64,000 nucleotides of DNA from Lentzea alba. Lineage in GTDB: Bacteria > Actinomycetota > Actinomycetes > Mycobacteriales > Pseudonocardiaceae. Where the stretch lies: NCBI RefSeq assembly GCF_011067745.1, contig NZ_JAAMPJ010000008.1, positions 372,001 to 436,000 on the forward strand. Reading direction: 5' to 3'. The notes under the pieces are model-generated. The model saw nothing but the letters and a program-made list of their open reading frames with translations. It had not been told where the DNA came from and made no database searches. This document shows, in pieces, positions 33,285 to 41,772 of this stretch. Every line of letters begins with the position of its first letter. Position 1 is the stretch's first letter. Position numbers and translations under genes: made by a program.

Positions 33285-34604
33285 ATGCGCCGTAGAACCG
33301 CCACCACAATCGCCACGCTCGGCGTGGCATTGCTGCTCGCAGGCTGTGGCAGCAGTGGCAACACGGCGGCGTCGACCAAGGACCCGAACAAGCCTCTCGA
33401 GGTGTGGACCCGCTCGACGGAGGCAACGGCGAAGGTCTACGAGAAGATCTTCAAGTCGTTCACCGAGAAGACCGGTGTGCAGGTCGACTACAAGCCGATC
33501 TTCAACGACTTCGACAAGCAGGTGCAGCAGCGCGCCGCGTCCAAGGACCTCCCCGACGTGGTCGTGACCGACACCGGTTCGCTCGGCAACTTCGTCAAGC
33601 AGGGCTGGACGACGGAGATCAAGCGCGAGGACATCGCGGGCGGCGGCGACATCGTCGACCGGGCCTGGAACAACGGCAAGGGCGCGGACGGCAAGTTCTA
33701 CGCCATCCCGTACTCCACGCAGGCGATGGTCACGCTGATCCGCAAGGACTGGCGGGAGAAGCTCGGCAAGCCGATCCCGACGACGTGGGAAGAGTTAGAC
33801 GATCTCGCGCGTGCGTTCACCCGTAACGACCCTGATGGAAACGGGCAGAACGACACGTACGGCATGCTCGTCCCCGGAACGGTCGACCGCGGCTACCTCG
33901 CCTGGTGGGCGGCCAGCTACATCTGGCAGGGCGGCGGCGACATCCTCGACGAGGACGGCGGCGGCAAGTTCTCCGTCGGCATCGACTCGCCCGAGTCGAC
34001 CAAGGCGATCGAACGCCTGCGCAAGCTCTTCTGCGAGGACAAGGTCATGCAGCCGGGCTCGCTGACGCTGAGCACGAACGACGCGCACCCGCTGTTCGAG
34101 TCGGGCAAGAGCGGCATCTACCTGACCGGCCCGTACATGATCGGCCGCTTCGACAAGTCGGTCGGCAAGGACAAGTACGAGGTCATCGCCTCCCCGCGCG
34201 GCCCGGCCGGTGCCACCGTGCTCGGTGAGGGCGAGGACATCTACCTGATGGCCGGCTCCGCGAAGACCGCCGACCAGAAGAAGCTCGCCGAGTACATGAT
34301 CACGCCCGAGGCGCAGCAGGCCGGCATGAAGGGCGACCCGCAGCCAGTGGTCCGCCTGCCCGTCAACAAGAACGTCGACGTCAACGCGACGTACAACGAC
34401 CCGCGCTGGGCGACCGTGGCGGGCGTGTACAAGAGCGAGGCGCGGCCGTTCCCCAGCGTTCCGAACTTCACGCCCTTCCGGCAGAAGACCTCGGAGACCC
34501 TGAACTCGATCTTCGCCAAGTGCCCAGCCGACTCGTCGGCCGAGCTCAAGACGCTGGCGGAGGCGCTGAAGAAGGAACTCGAGAACCAGAAGGCGTCGCA
34601 GTGA
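33285..34604 (+). CDS. Family 1 sugar-binding lipoprotein of a CUT1-type ABC importer
   Basis: Captures a carbohydrate, here probably a uronate or oligouronide, outside the membrane. The 439-residue protein has a signal peptide with lipobox LLLAGC (Cys near residue 21), followed by the family 1 fold: EVWTRSTEATAKVYEKIFKSF, a LPDVVVTDTGS segment, FYAIPYSTQAMV and GGGDILDEDGGG. Two permease genes follow with four-base overlaps. No ATPase gene is present, so a shared MsiK-type ATPase encoded elsewhere is likely. AAGGG lies upstream of the ATG. Confidence 0.9.
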   Translation: MRRRTATTIATLGVALLLAGCGSSGNTAASTKDPNKPLEVWTRSTEATAKVYEKIFKSFTEKTGVQVDYKPIFNDFDKQVQQRAASKDLPDVVVTDTGSLGNFVKQGWTTEIKREDIAGGGDIVDRAWNNGKGADGKFYAIPYSTQAMVTLIRKDWREKLGKPIPTTWEELDDLARAFTRNDPDGNGQNDTYGMLVPGTVDRGYLAWWAASYIWQGGGDILDEDGGGKFSVGIDSPESTKAIERLRKLFCEDKVMQPGSLTLSTNDAHPLFESGKSGIYLTGPYMIGRFDKSVGKDKYEVIASPRGPAGATVLGEGEDIYLMAGSAKTADQKKLAEYMITPEAQQAGMKGDPQPVVRLPVNKNVDVNATYNDPRWATVAGVYKSEARPFPSVPNFTPFRQKTSETLNSIFAKCPADSSAELKTLAEALKKELENQKASQ

Positions 34605-35587
34605 CGGCAGTTCAGCATCACTGGGACACCCAAGACGTGGGCTCGACGGCTAGTGGCGGCGGTGCCGTCGAAACCCACCCCGTGAGGCGGCGCCGCCGGC
34701 GCCGCCTCACGGGAGCCACCCCAAGAGGAAATGTCTGGGTCCCGTGGTTGTTCCTGCTCCCCGCCGCGCTGATCTTCCTGGTCTTCAAGTTCATCCCGAT
34801 GGCCGAGGGAATCCGGCTCTCGCTGTTCGAGGTCCGGCCTTTCCTCGGCGACATCTTCGTCGGCTTCAAGAACTACGCCACGATCCTGCAGGACGAGAAG
34901 TTCCTGACGGCCTCGTGGCACACCCTGGTCCTGGCCGGTGGGCAGACGCTCGGTGCGATGCTCATCGGCTTCTTCCTTGCCCTGCTGCTCGAAGGCCACG
35001 CCAAGTCGTTGTGGTTCGTGCGCTCCGCGGTGTTCCTGCCCGTGGTCGCGGCGACCGCCGTCATCGGTGAGATCTGGCGGCTGTTCTTCTACCCGGCGCC
35101 GGAAGGCTTCCTCAACGAGGTCATCTCGTGGATCGGCCTCGGTCCTTGGGAGTACATCCACAGCACGGACACCTCGCTGGTGTCGGTCATGTTCGTCGGT
35201 ATCTGGAAGCACGCGCCGTACGACATGGTGCTGATCCTCGCCGGGCTCGCCGGTATCGACCGTCAGCAGTACGAGGCCGCCGCGATCGACGGAGCCTCGA
35301 CGCCGCAACGGATCTGGAACGTCACCCTGCCCGCGCTGCGTCCCGTCATCACGATCCTGCTGACGCTGGCGGCGATCCGCGGCCTGCGCGTCTTCACCGA
35401 GGTGTACGTCCTGACCGGCGGCGGTCCGGCCGGATCGACGGACGTCTGGATGACGCGCGTCTACACAACGGCGTTCGAACAGTCCGAGGCCGGTCTCGCC
35501 TCGGCTGGTTCCGTGCTGTTGTTCCTGGTTACCTTGGTTCTCACGGTCAGCGTGCAGTGGTACCGCCGCAGGAAGGAGGCGCGGTGA
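34601..35587 (+). CDS. Sugar ABC transporter permease, MalF type
   Basis: A 328-residue membrane protein with six transmembrane helices and the EAA loop YEAAAIDGASTPQRIWNVTLP that contacts the ATPase. GTG 34601 overlaps the binding-protein stop codon by four bases. Before the first helix is a 48-residue cytoplasmic tail with a run of seven Arg (about residues 28-34). The DNA coding for this Arg run is a perfect 16-bp inverted repeat that would fold in the mRNA just after the binding-protein message. Confidence 0.92.
   Translation: MTAVQHHWDTQDVGSTASGGGAVETHPVRRRRRRRLTGATPRGNVWVPWLFLLPAALIFLVFKFIPMAEGIRLSLFEVRPFLGDIFVGFKNYATILQDEKFLTASWHTLVLAGGQTLGAMLIGFFLALLLEGHAKSLWFVRSAVFLPVVAATAVIGEIWRLFFYPAPEGFLNEVISWIGLGPWEYIHSTDTSLVSVMFVGIWKHAPYDMVLILAGLAGIDRQQYEAAAIDGASTPQRIWNVTLPALRPVITILLTLAAIRGLRVFTEVYVLTGGGPAGSTDVWMTRVYTTAFEQSEAGLASAGSVLLFLVTLVLTVSVQWYRRRKEAR
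34679..34713 (+). promoter_or_regulatory. mRNA hairpin inside the permease gene
   Basis: Arms of 16 bases (34679-34694 and 34698-34713; outer ends CCCGTGAGG and CCTCACGGG) pair perfectly around GCC. It is placed 75 bases after the binding-protein stop codon, where ABC operons commonly carry a stem that protects the binding-protein message or attenuates the permease part. Confidence 0.7.
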
Positions 35588-36462
35588 GCGTCAACTCGAG
35601 CCGCTTCGACAGCGCCATCGGCTGGTCCACCCGTCCCGACGCGTGGATCAGCAAAGGCGTTCGGCTGCTTTTGAGCGCCCTCGCGGTAATCCTTTTCTGC
35701 GGTCCGCTGCTGGTCATCTTCTCCGGCGCGTTCGACCACAACCCGGACCCGACCAAGCTGTCGGTGATCCCGGACAACCCGTCGCTGATCAACTTCCAGG
35801 TCGCGGCGGAGAACAAGATCTGGCACTACCTGACGAACTCGTTGATCATCGCCGGTGGCGCGCTGCTGTTGCAGCTGGCGGTGAGCGTGTTCGCCGCTTA
35901 CGCGTTGGCGCGCAAGAAGTTCCGCGGTCAGGCCATCGCACTGCTGGTCATCCTCGCCACGATGATGTTGCCGGAGGAGGTCATCGCGATCCCGCTGTCG
36001 CTGGTGATCGGAGACCTACCGCTGGTGCACGTGAGTTTGAAGGGCACGCTGCTCGGCGTCATCCTCCCGCTGGGGGCGTGGGGTTTCTCCATCTTCGTCA
36101 TGACGGAGTTCATGAAGGAGATCCCCGCCGAACTGGAGGAGGCGGCCAAAGTGGACGGTGCCGGGGAGCTGCGCCTGTTCGCGCAGATCATTCTCCCGCT
36201 GTGCAGGCCCGCGCTCGGTGTGATCGCCGTGTTCGGCTTCAACATGATTTGGGAGCAGTACCTGCTTCCCCTGATCGTCGCCGCTGACCCCTCCGATTAC
36301 ACGCTCACGGTCGCACTTCTCGCCCTGCGGTCCGACGACATGGTCGGGACGGGCATCGTGCTGGCCGGAGCGTTGCTGGCGCTGGTACCGAGCCTGGTCG
36401 TGTACCTGTCGCTGCAGAAGTCCTTCCTGCGTGGGATCACCACCGGAGCGATCAAGGGATGA
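35584..36462 (+). CDS. Sugar ABC transporter permease, MalG type
   Basis: The second membrane subunit, 292 residues with six transmembrane helices and EAA loop ELEEAAKVDGAGELRLFAQIILPL. GTG 35584 overlaps the stop of the first permease (GTGA). The C-terminus ends SLQKSFLRGITTGAIKG, as in MalG-type subunits. It is followed without a gap by the dehydratase gene, so transport and breakdown are one transcript. Confidence 0.92.
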   Translation: MSVNSSRFDSAIGWSTRPDAWISKGVRLLLSALAVILFCGPLLVIFSGAFDHNPDPTKLSVIPDNPSLINFQVAAENKIWHYLTNSLIIAGGALLLQLAVSVFAAYALARKKFRGQAIALLVILATMMLPEEVIAIPLSLVIGDLPLVHVSLKGTLLGVILPLGAWGFSIFVMTEFMKEIPAELEEAAKVDGAGELRLFAQIILPLCRPALGVIAVFGFNMIWEQYLLPLIVAADPSDYTLTVALLALRSDDMVGTGIVLAGALLALVPSLVVYLSLQKSFLRGITTGAIKG

Positions 36463-37374
36463 GTGTCTGGTATGCAACTCGATGGTGTGCTGTTCTTTCC
36501 GGTGACCCCGTTCGACACCGAGGGGAACATCGCGTTCGACGTGCTGGCTGAGCACGTCAAGCACGGTGTCTCCGCCGGGCCAGGCGCGGTGTTCGTCGCC
36601 TGCGGCACCGGCGAGTTCCACGCGTTGGGGCTGGAGGAGTTCGAGCGCGCGGTGGCCGTCGCGGTCGAGGCGACCGCCGGCAAGGTGCCGGTGTTCGCCG
36701 GCGCGGGCGGGTCGGTCGTGGCGACCAAGCAGTTCGTGCAGGCCGCCGAACGCGCCGGTGCTCAGGGCATCCTGCTGCTGCCGCCGTACCTGGTGACCAA
36801 CCCGGCTGCCGGGCTCGTGCGGTACGTCGCCGAGGTCGCGGGCGCCACCGAGCTGCCGATCATCGTGTACCAGCGCAACAACGCGCGGTTCACGCCGGAG
36901 ACCGCCGTCGAGGCCGCGCGGATCCCGAACGTCGTGGGCTTCAAGGACGGCATCGGCGACCTCGACCAGATGCAGCGGATCGTGCTGGCGGTCCGTGCGG
37001 GCGTCGACAAGCCGTTCCAGTTCTTCAACGGCCTGCCGACCGCGGAGATGACGCAGCTCGCGTACCGGGGCATCGGCGTCGAGCTGTACTCGTCCGCGGT
37101 GTTCTGCTTCGCGCCGGAGATCTCGCTGGGCTTCTACAACGCCGTGCAGGCGGGTGACACCCAGCTGGTGAACCGCTTTCTTCTCGAGTTCTACAAGCCT
37201 CTGGTCGAACTGCGGGACAAGGTTCCCGGATATGCGGTTGCCCTGGTGAAGGCCGCGGTGCGCGCGAACGGGCTCGACGTCGGTGGCGTCCGCCCGCCGC
37301 TGATCGACCCGCTGGACGAGCACCTCGCCGCCCTGGACAAGATCATCGCCGCGGGTAAGGCTCTGCTGGCATGA
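36463..37374 (+). CDS. kdgD: DapA-family lyase, probable 5-dehydro-4-deoxyglucarate dehydratase
   Basis: A class I aldolase-fold enzyme of 303 residues expected to dehydrate and decarboxylate 5-keto-4-deoxyglucarate to 2-oxoglutarate semialdehyde. It contains FFPVTPFD, ACGTGEFHAL, IIVYQRNNARFT with the conserved Tyr, and the Schiff-base Lys in VVGFKDGIGD. The ACGTGE-FHAL pattern rather than the DapA TTGE pattern fits the KdgD group. The start is GTG 36463 with AAGGGA two bases away; ATG 36472 is a fair alternative. The stop overlaps the next gene (ATGA). Confidence 0.88.
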   Translation: MSGMQLDGVLFFPVTPFDTEGNIAFDVLAEHVKHGVSAGPGAVFVACGTGEFHALGLEEFERAVAVAVEATAGKVPVFAGAGGSVVATKQFVQAAERAGAQGILLLPPYLVTNPAAGLVRYVAEVAGATELPIIVYQRNNARFTPETAVEAARIPNVVGFKDGIGDLDQMQRIVLAVRAGVDKPFQFFNGLPTAEMTQLAYRGIGVELYSSAVFCFAPEISLGFYNAVQAGDTQLVNRFLLEFYKPLVELRDKVPGYAVALVKAAVRANGLDVGGVRPPLIDPLDEHLAALDKIIAAGKALLA

Positions 37375-38630
37375 AGATCACCGAGATTGTTCTGACGCCG
37401 ATCGCGTTCCGCGATCCGCCGCTGCTGAACGCCGCTGGTGTGCACGAGCCGTGGGCGCTGCGCACGATCGTCGAGGTGCACACCGACGAAGGCATCTCGG
37501 GGCTGGGGGAGACCTACGGCGACCTCGCGCACCTGGAGCGCTCGCGGTCCGTTGTGGACTCTCTGGTCGGGCTCGACGTCTTCGCGTTGAACGAGATGCA
37601 CGCGCGGGTTGCTTCGGTCCTGGGCGGTGAGGTCGGGCCGGACAAGCACGGGCTGACCGGGAAGATCACGGCCGAGAGCACCGTCGACCGCGTGTACTCG
37701 CCGTTCGAGGTCGCGTGCCTGGACATCCAGGGCAAAGCTCTGGGACGTCCGGTGCACGACCTGCTGGGCGGCGCGATCCGGTCGTCCGTGCCGTACTCCG
37801 CTTACCTGTTCTACAAGTGGGACGGGCACCCCGGCGCCGAGCCGGACGAGTGGGGCGAGGCGATCGACCCCGCCGGCATCGTGGCGCAGGCCCGGAAGAT
37901 GATCGGTGAGTACGGGTTCGGGTCGATCAAGCTCAAGGGCGGCGTGTTCCCGCCCGAGCAGGAGATCGAGGCGATCCGCGCGCTGCGCGAGGCGTTCCCG
38001 AACCACCCGCTGCGGCTCGACCCGAACGCGGCCTGGTCGCCCGCGACGTCGTTGAAGGTCGCGGCGGAGCTGGACGGCGTGCTCGAGTACCTGGAGGATC
38101 CGGCGCCCGAGATCTCCGGGATGGCCGAGGTGGCCGCGAAGGCGCCGATGCCGTTGGCCACCAACATGTGCGTGGTCGCGTTCGAGCACCTCAAGCCGTC
38201 GGTGGAACAGGACGCGGTGCAGGTGCTGCTGTCCGACCACCACTACTGGGGCGGGCTGCAGCGGTCGCGGCAGCTGGGCATGATCTGCCAGACGTTCGGC
38301 ATCGGCCTGTCGATGCACTCGAACTCGCACCTGGGCATCTCGCTGGCCGCGATGACGCACCTGGCGGCCGCTACGCCGAACCTGAACTACGCGTGCGACA
38401 CGCACTACCCGTGGAACGCGGCCGACGAGGTCGTCGAGCCGGGCGTTCTGTCCTTTGTGGATGGTGCGGTGCCGGTGTCCACCACGCCGGGGCTCGGTGT
38501 GACGCTGGACCGTGACGCGTTGGCGCGCCTGGCCGAGAACTACGTTCGCTGTGGCATCACTTCGCGAGACGACACGGGCTACATGCAGAAGTTCGACCCG
38601 AGCTACGAGAGGAAGCGTCCCCGGTGGTGA
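37371..38630 (+). CDS. gudD: Enolase-superfamily dehydratase, glucarate-dehydratase type
   Basis: Removes water from D-glucarate (or a related aldarate) to give 5-keto-4-deoxyglucarate, the substrate of the upstream lyase. The 419-residue protein has the N-terminal capping domain, then the barrel with SIKLKGG (KxK base), RLDPNAAW (Mg ligand Asp), YLEDPAP, the later ligands, DHHYWGG and MHSNSHLGIS with the catalytic His. The ending THLAAATPNLNYACDTHYPW resembles GudD enzymes. Galactarate could be an alternative substrate, since udh accepts both uronates. The ATG overlaps the kdgD stop. Confidence 0.87.
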   Translation: MKITEIVLTPIAFRDPPLLNAAGVHEPWALRTIVEVHTDEGISGLGETYGDLAHLERSRSVVDSLVGLDVFALNEMHARVASVLGGEVGPDKHGLTGKITAESTVDRVYSPFEVACLDIQGKALGRPVHDLLGGAIRSSVPYSAYLFYKWDGHPGAEPDEWGEAIDPAGIVAQARKMIGEYGFGSIKLKGGVFPPEQEIEAIRALREAFPNHPLRLDPNAAWSPATSLKVAAELDGVLEYLEDPAPEISGMAEVAAKAPMPLATNMCVVAFEHLKPSVEQDAVQVLLSDHHYWGGLQRSRQLGMICQTFGIGLSMHSNSHLGISLAAMTHLAAATPNLNYACDTHYPWNAADEVVEPGVLSFVDGAVPVSTTPGLGVTLDRDALARLAENYVRCGITSRDDTGYMQKFDPSYERKRPRW

Positions 38631-39766
38631 AGTCGGTTGTCCACGCCTATCCGTGGGACCTGATCGGAGACCCTGAGGCCGTTGCGCGGTATCAGGGTCT
38701 CGGAGTCGACGCGATCGCGCTTGCCGCCTCGTATCACACCGTGCGGGCAGCGACGCCGTTGCACCCGCGGCATCGGTTGGTCGATGCGCGGCACGCGGCG
38801 TTCTACCTGCCGGTCCGGGAGGCGAACTTCGGCCGGTTGGTGCCGGCGGAACCGTCCTGGATGGACGGTTCGAACTCCTTCGGTGAGGCAGCGGACCTGG
38901 TTCGCGCGGCCGGGTTGCCGGTGTACGCGTGGACTGTTCTGACGCACAACTCGCGCCTGGGCGACCTGCACCCCGATGTGACCGTGGTGAACGCCTTCGG
39001 GGATCGCTACCCGTACGCGTTGTGCACTTCTCAGCCCGATGTCGTCGAGTACACGTCGGTGCTCGTGTCCGAGGTGCTGGAACTCGGTGCGCCGGACGGG
39101 ATCATCCTCGAAGCCTGTGGTCCGCTGGGGTTCTTCCACGGCGGTCACCACGAGAAGACCGACGGCACGGACTGGAATCCGGTGCAGCAGAAGCTGTTGT
39201 CGCTGTGCTTCTGTTCTTCGTGCACCGCTTTGTACGCCGACCCGGATGCCCTGCGTGAAGCGGTCCGGGCCGGGGTTGATCGCGGTGCACCCAGAGAAAG
39301 TCGCAGCGTCGAGGAAGCGCTGGGTGCGCTCGCGGAGGACGTTCAGGCCGTGCGCACCGGGATCGTGCGGTCGTTGCGGCAGAGGCTGGTCGGCGAGATC
39401 CGTGCCGCCGCGCCGTCCGTTCGGATTGGCATGCACGTGACGGCGGACCCGTGGGGCACCGGGCCGTTCGCCACGGTCGCGGGTGGTCTGGACGCGGACG
39501 TCGACGTGCTGACGACGATGTGCTGGCCCGGCCCGGACGTCGCGGTTCCCGGCATCGAGGCACTGCGTGCGGCCGCACCGGACACGCGGATCGCCGCGTA
39601 CGTGCTGGGGTTGCCGCCGAAGCCCGCGGACGGTGCGGCGCTGGCGAAGGAGTGGCTGGCCTACCTGGACGCGGGGGTCGAGGAGTTCCACCTCTACCAC
39701 GGTGGTTTGGCCTCAGCCGCTCGTCTCGAAGCGTTGCGCGAGGCCGTGGCCGCGGTATCCCGGTAA
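38624..39766 (+). CDS. Uncharacterised TIM-barrel-like protein of the uronate operon
   Basis: I cannot name the family. The 380-residue protein has the rhythm of a (beta/alpha)8 barrel: VVHAYPWDLIGD at the start, AIALAASYHTVRAA, LPVYAWTVLTHNSR, DGIILEACGPLGFFHGGHHEK, then IGMHVTADPW, DVDVLTTMCWPGP and EEFHLYHGG. Conserved-looking acidic and His residues (ILEAC, HGGHHEK, FHLYHGG) fit a glycoside-hydrolase-like active site. A cluster CFCSSC near residue 195 could bind metal. There is no signal peptide, so it would act inside the cell, perhaps on an imported oligouronide. GTG 38624 overlaps the gudD stop by seven bases, so it belongs to the operon. Confidence 0.75.
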   Translation: MVKSVVHAYPWDLIGDPEAVARYQGLGVDAIALAASYHTVRAATPLHPRHRLVDARHAAFYLPVREANFGRLVPAEPSWMDGSNSFGEAADLVRAAGLPVYAWTVLTHNSRLGDLHPDVTVVNAFGDRYPYALCTSQPDVVEYTSVLVSEVLELGAPDGIILEACGPLGFFHGGHHEKTDGTDWNPVQQKLLSLCFCSSCTALYADPDALREAVRAGVDRGAPRESRSVEEALGALAEDVQAVRTGIVRSLRQRLVGEIRAAAPSVRIGMHVTADPWGTGPFATVAGGLDADVDVLTTMCWPGPDVAVPGIEALRAAAPDTRIAAYVLGLPPKPADGAALAKEWLAYLDAGVEEFHLYHGGLASAARLEALREAVAAVSR

Positions 39767-39819
39767 CTGTGAAGCGAAGTCACTGCAACCCGCTGTGAGC
39801 GCGGTTCCGTCCTCTGACC

Positions 39820-40290
39820 ATGAGGCACATAGGAACCGTAGTTGGCACTGGCGTCCTGCTGCTGGTGATCTCGGCCTGTGGCAGTGCGCAGAACGCGGGC
39901 ACTGGGGCAGGTGGCGGTCCGACGTTGCCGACCGCCACCTCACCCTCTGAAGTGCCACCGGGCGTCGCGCCCGGAGAGATTCCGCCGGACGGCAAACCCG
40001 TGACGAAGCTGGACACCAACGCTTTGTCGTCGGAGTATCCGCGCACTGTGTGGACACAGGGCGACGGGAAGACCGTCGGTGTCATCGGCCAGGAGGGCGG
40101 GTGCGGGAAGGCCAGCGCGTCCGTGCTGGAGCAGTCGGCTTCGGTGGTGAAGATCGAGCTCGTCGAGACGCTCCCGCTCGACAAGAAGGCCTGCACGATG
40201 GACATCCGCTTCCCACCGCTGACGGTGCAGCTGACCGAACCCCTCGGTGAGCGCACGGTCGCGCTGACGTCGCGGCAGGAACAGAAGTAG
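39820..40290 (+). CDS. Small lipoprotein, paralogue of the next gene
   Basis: A probable lipoprotein of 156 residues with signal peptide and lipobox VISAC (Cys near residue 20), a Pro/Thr/Gly-rich linker to about residue 60 and a compact C-terminal domain with two cysteines (EGGCGKASA and KKACTMDIR). The C-terminal domain aligns with that of the following gene (QGDGKTVGVIGQEGGC against FGDGRDVEVFGVGGGC, and PPLTVQLTEPLGERTVAL against VPLTVRLDAPLGDRRLVL). The function is unknown. A terminator follows. Confidence 0.82.
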   Translation: MRHIGTVVGTGVLLLVISACGSAQNAGTGAGGGPTLPTATSPSEVPPGVAPGEIPPDGKPVTKLDTNALSSEYPRTVWTQGDGKTVGVIGQEGGCGKASASVLEQSASVVKIELVETLPLDKKACTMDIRFPPLTVQLTEPLGERTVALTSRQEQK

Positions 40291-40303
40291 ACCTTCCTCC
40301 CAC

Positions 40304-40345
40304 GGTGCCCGGTCGGCATCTGCCCCGTCGGCCGGGCACCTCTTT
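40304..40345 (+). terminator. Terminator between the two lipoprotein genes
   Basis: GGTGCCCGG (40304-40312) pairs with CCGGGCACC (40332-40340), followed by TCTTT. Confidence 0.65.
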
Positions 40346-40400
40346 CCTCCGCCGTGTTGTTTCACCTGGCCCCTTGGCCTGGTTTGCAAGGATGGTGCGC

Positions 40401-40940
40401 ATGAGACACGTCGTTGCTGCCGTTGCTCTCGCCGCTGTAGTCACCACTGGGCTTGCCGGCTGCTCGTCCGGCACGCAGTCCGGCGCGCCGGGATCCTCCG
40501 GCTCTTCCCACGGCGCGCCCACCACGGGCACGTCCGCGCCCGGTTCCACCGGTTCGTCCGGCGCGAACCCCACGGCCCCGGTCCAGCCTCCGGTCTCGAT
40601 CTCGGAGGAGAAGCCGGTCGTGCCACCCGGCGTGACGCCGATCCCCAAGGAAAAAGTCGACACGACAACGTTGTCAGACACCTACCGCGATGAGGCCTAC
40701 GTCTTCGGCGACGGCCGGGACGTCGAGGTCTTCGGCGTGGGCGGTGGCTGCAAGGAGGCTCGTGCCGAGGTGACCGGGCAGTCCGCCGAGGTCGTCCAGA
40801 TCACGCTGGTCACGATCACCAAGCAGCCTCCGGGCACGTTGTGCACCCAGGAGATCCGCCAGGTGCCGCTGACCGTCCGGCTGGACGCGCCCCTCGGTGA
40901 CCGCCGGTTGGTTCTCGAATCCCGTGAGGAGACCGGCTGA
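40401..40940 (+). CDS. Small lipoprotein, second paralogue
   Basis: A 179-residue probable lipoprotein with lipobox GLAGC (Cys near residue 21), a Ser/Gly/Pro/Thr linker to about residue 75, and the same two-cysteine domain as the preceding gene (about 100-175). The shared domain and adjacent position indicate tandem duplication; the linkers have diverged. ATG 40401 has AAGGA eight bases upstream; an ATG nine bases earlier is in the same frame. The role is unknown. Confidence 0.82.
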   Translation: MRHVVAAVALAAVVTTGLAGCSSGTQSGAPGSSGSSHGAPTTGTSAPGSTGSSGANPTAPVQPPVSISEEKPVVPPGVTPIPKEKVDTTTLSDTYRDEAYVFGDGRDVEVFGVGGGCKEARAEVTGQSAEVVQITLVTITKQPPGTLCTQEIRQVPLTVRLDAPLGDRRLVLESREETG

Positions 40941-40958
40941 CGGTGAGATCCTGAGTTC

Positions 40959-41772
40959 GTGGATCTTCAACTGGGGGAGCGGCGGCTCCACGTCCACGAC
41001 GTCGGCGACGGTGTGCCGGTGTTCTGGCACCACGGCACACCCAACCTCGGCCTGCCCCCGGAACCGCTGTTCCGTCCGGGCGTCCGCTGGATCTCCTACG
41101 ACCGCCCCGGCCACGGCACTTCAACGCCCGTACCAGGCCGGACGGTGGGATCGGCGGCAACTGATATATCGCATATCGCGGACGCTTTGGGGCTTGGGCA
41201 GTTCGCGGTGTTCGGTCACTCAGCCTGTAGTTTTTAAGTACAAGGCACCACACGCCCTCGCGTGCGCAGCCTTGCTGCCGGACCGCGTGACCGCCGCCGT
41301 CGCCGCTGCCTCTGTGGCACCGTTCGACGCCGCAGGCCTCTCGTGGTTCGAAGGCATGATCGCCTCGGGTGAGGCTTCGCTGCGGGCGGCGGCTGCGGGC
41401 CGTGAGGCGAAAGAGGCCTACGAGACTTCCGGGGCTCTGTACGACCCGGAGTTCATTCCGGCTGATCTCGAAGCGCTGAGTGGCCCTTGGTCGTGGTTCG
41501 GCAAGGTGGTCGGTCCCGCCCTGGCCAACGGACCCGGCCCGTCGATCGACGACGACCTCGCCTACGTCACGCCGTGGGGCTTCGACCCGGCCTCCATCCG
41601 CGTGCCGACCCTGCTGTTGCACGGCGAGCGCGACGGCATGGTCCCGGCCTCGCACAGCCGGTGGCTCGCCTCCCGGATCCCCGGCGCCGAACTCCGCCTG
41701 AGTTCGGACGACGGCCACATCTCAGTGCTGAACCACGCCGACGCCGCCCTCGACTGGCTTCTGGCTCGCTAG
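40959..41772 (+). pseudogene. Alpha/beta-hydrolase interrupted at the nucleophile elbow
   Basis: The first frame (from GTG 40959) gives a normal N-terminal half with FWHHGTPN (oxyanion region), YDRPGHGTS and FAVFGHS, then stops at TAA 41235-41237. A second frame continues PHALACAALLPDRV and runs to 41772 with LLLHGERDGMVP (Asp) and DDGHISVL (His). In intact relatives the joint would read GHSGGGPHALA. Here 25 AT-rich bases (41222-41246, including GTAGTTTTTAAGTACAAGG) stand where about nine are expected, a net gain of 16. Either the gene is dead, or a +1 slip at TTTTAA would restore the frame but leave a damaged elbow (GHSACSFKYKAPHALA). GATATATC occurs at 41163-41170. Confidence 0.8.
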
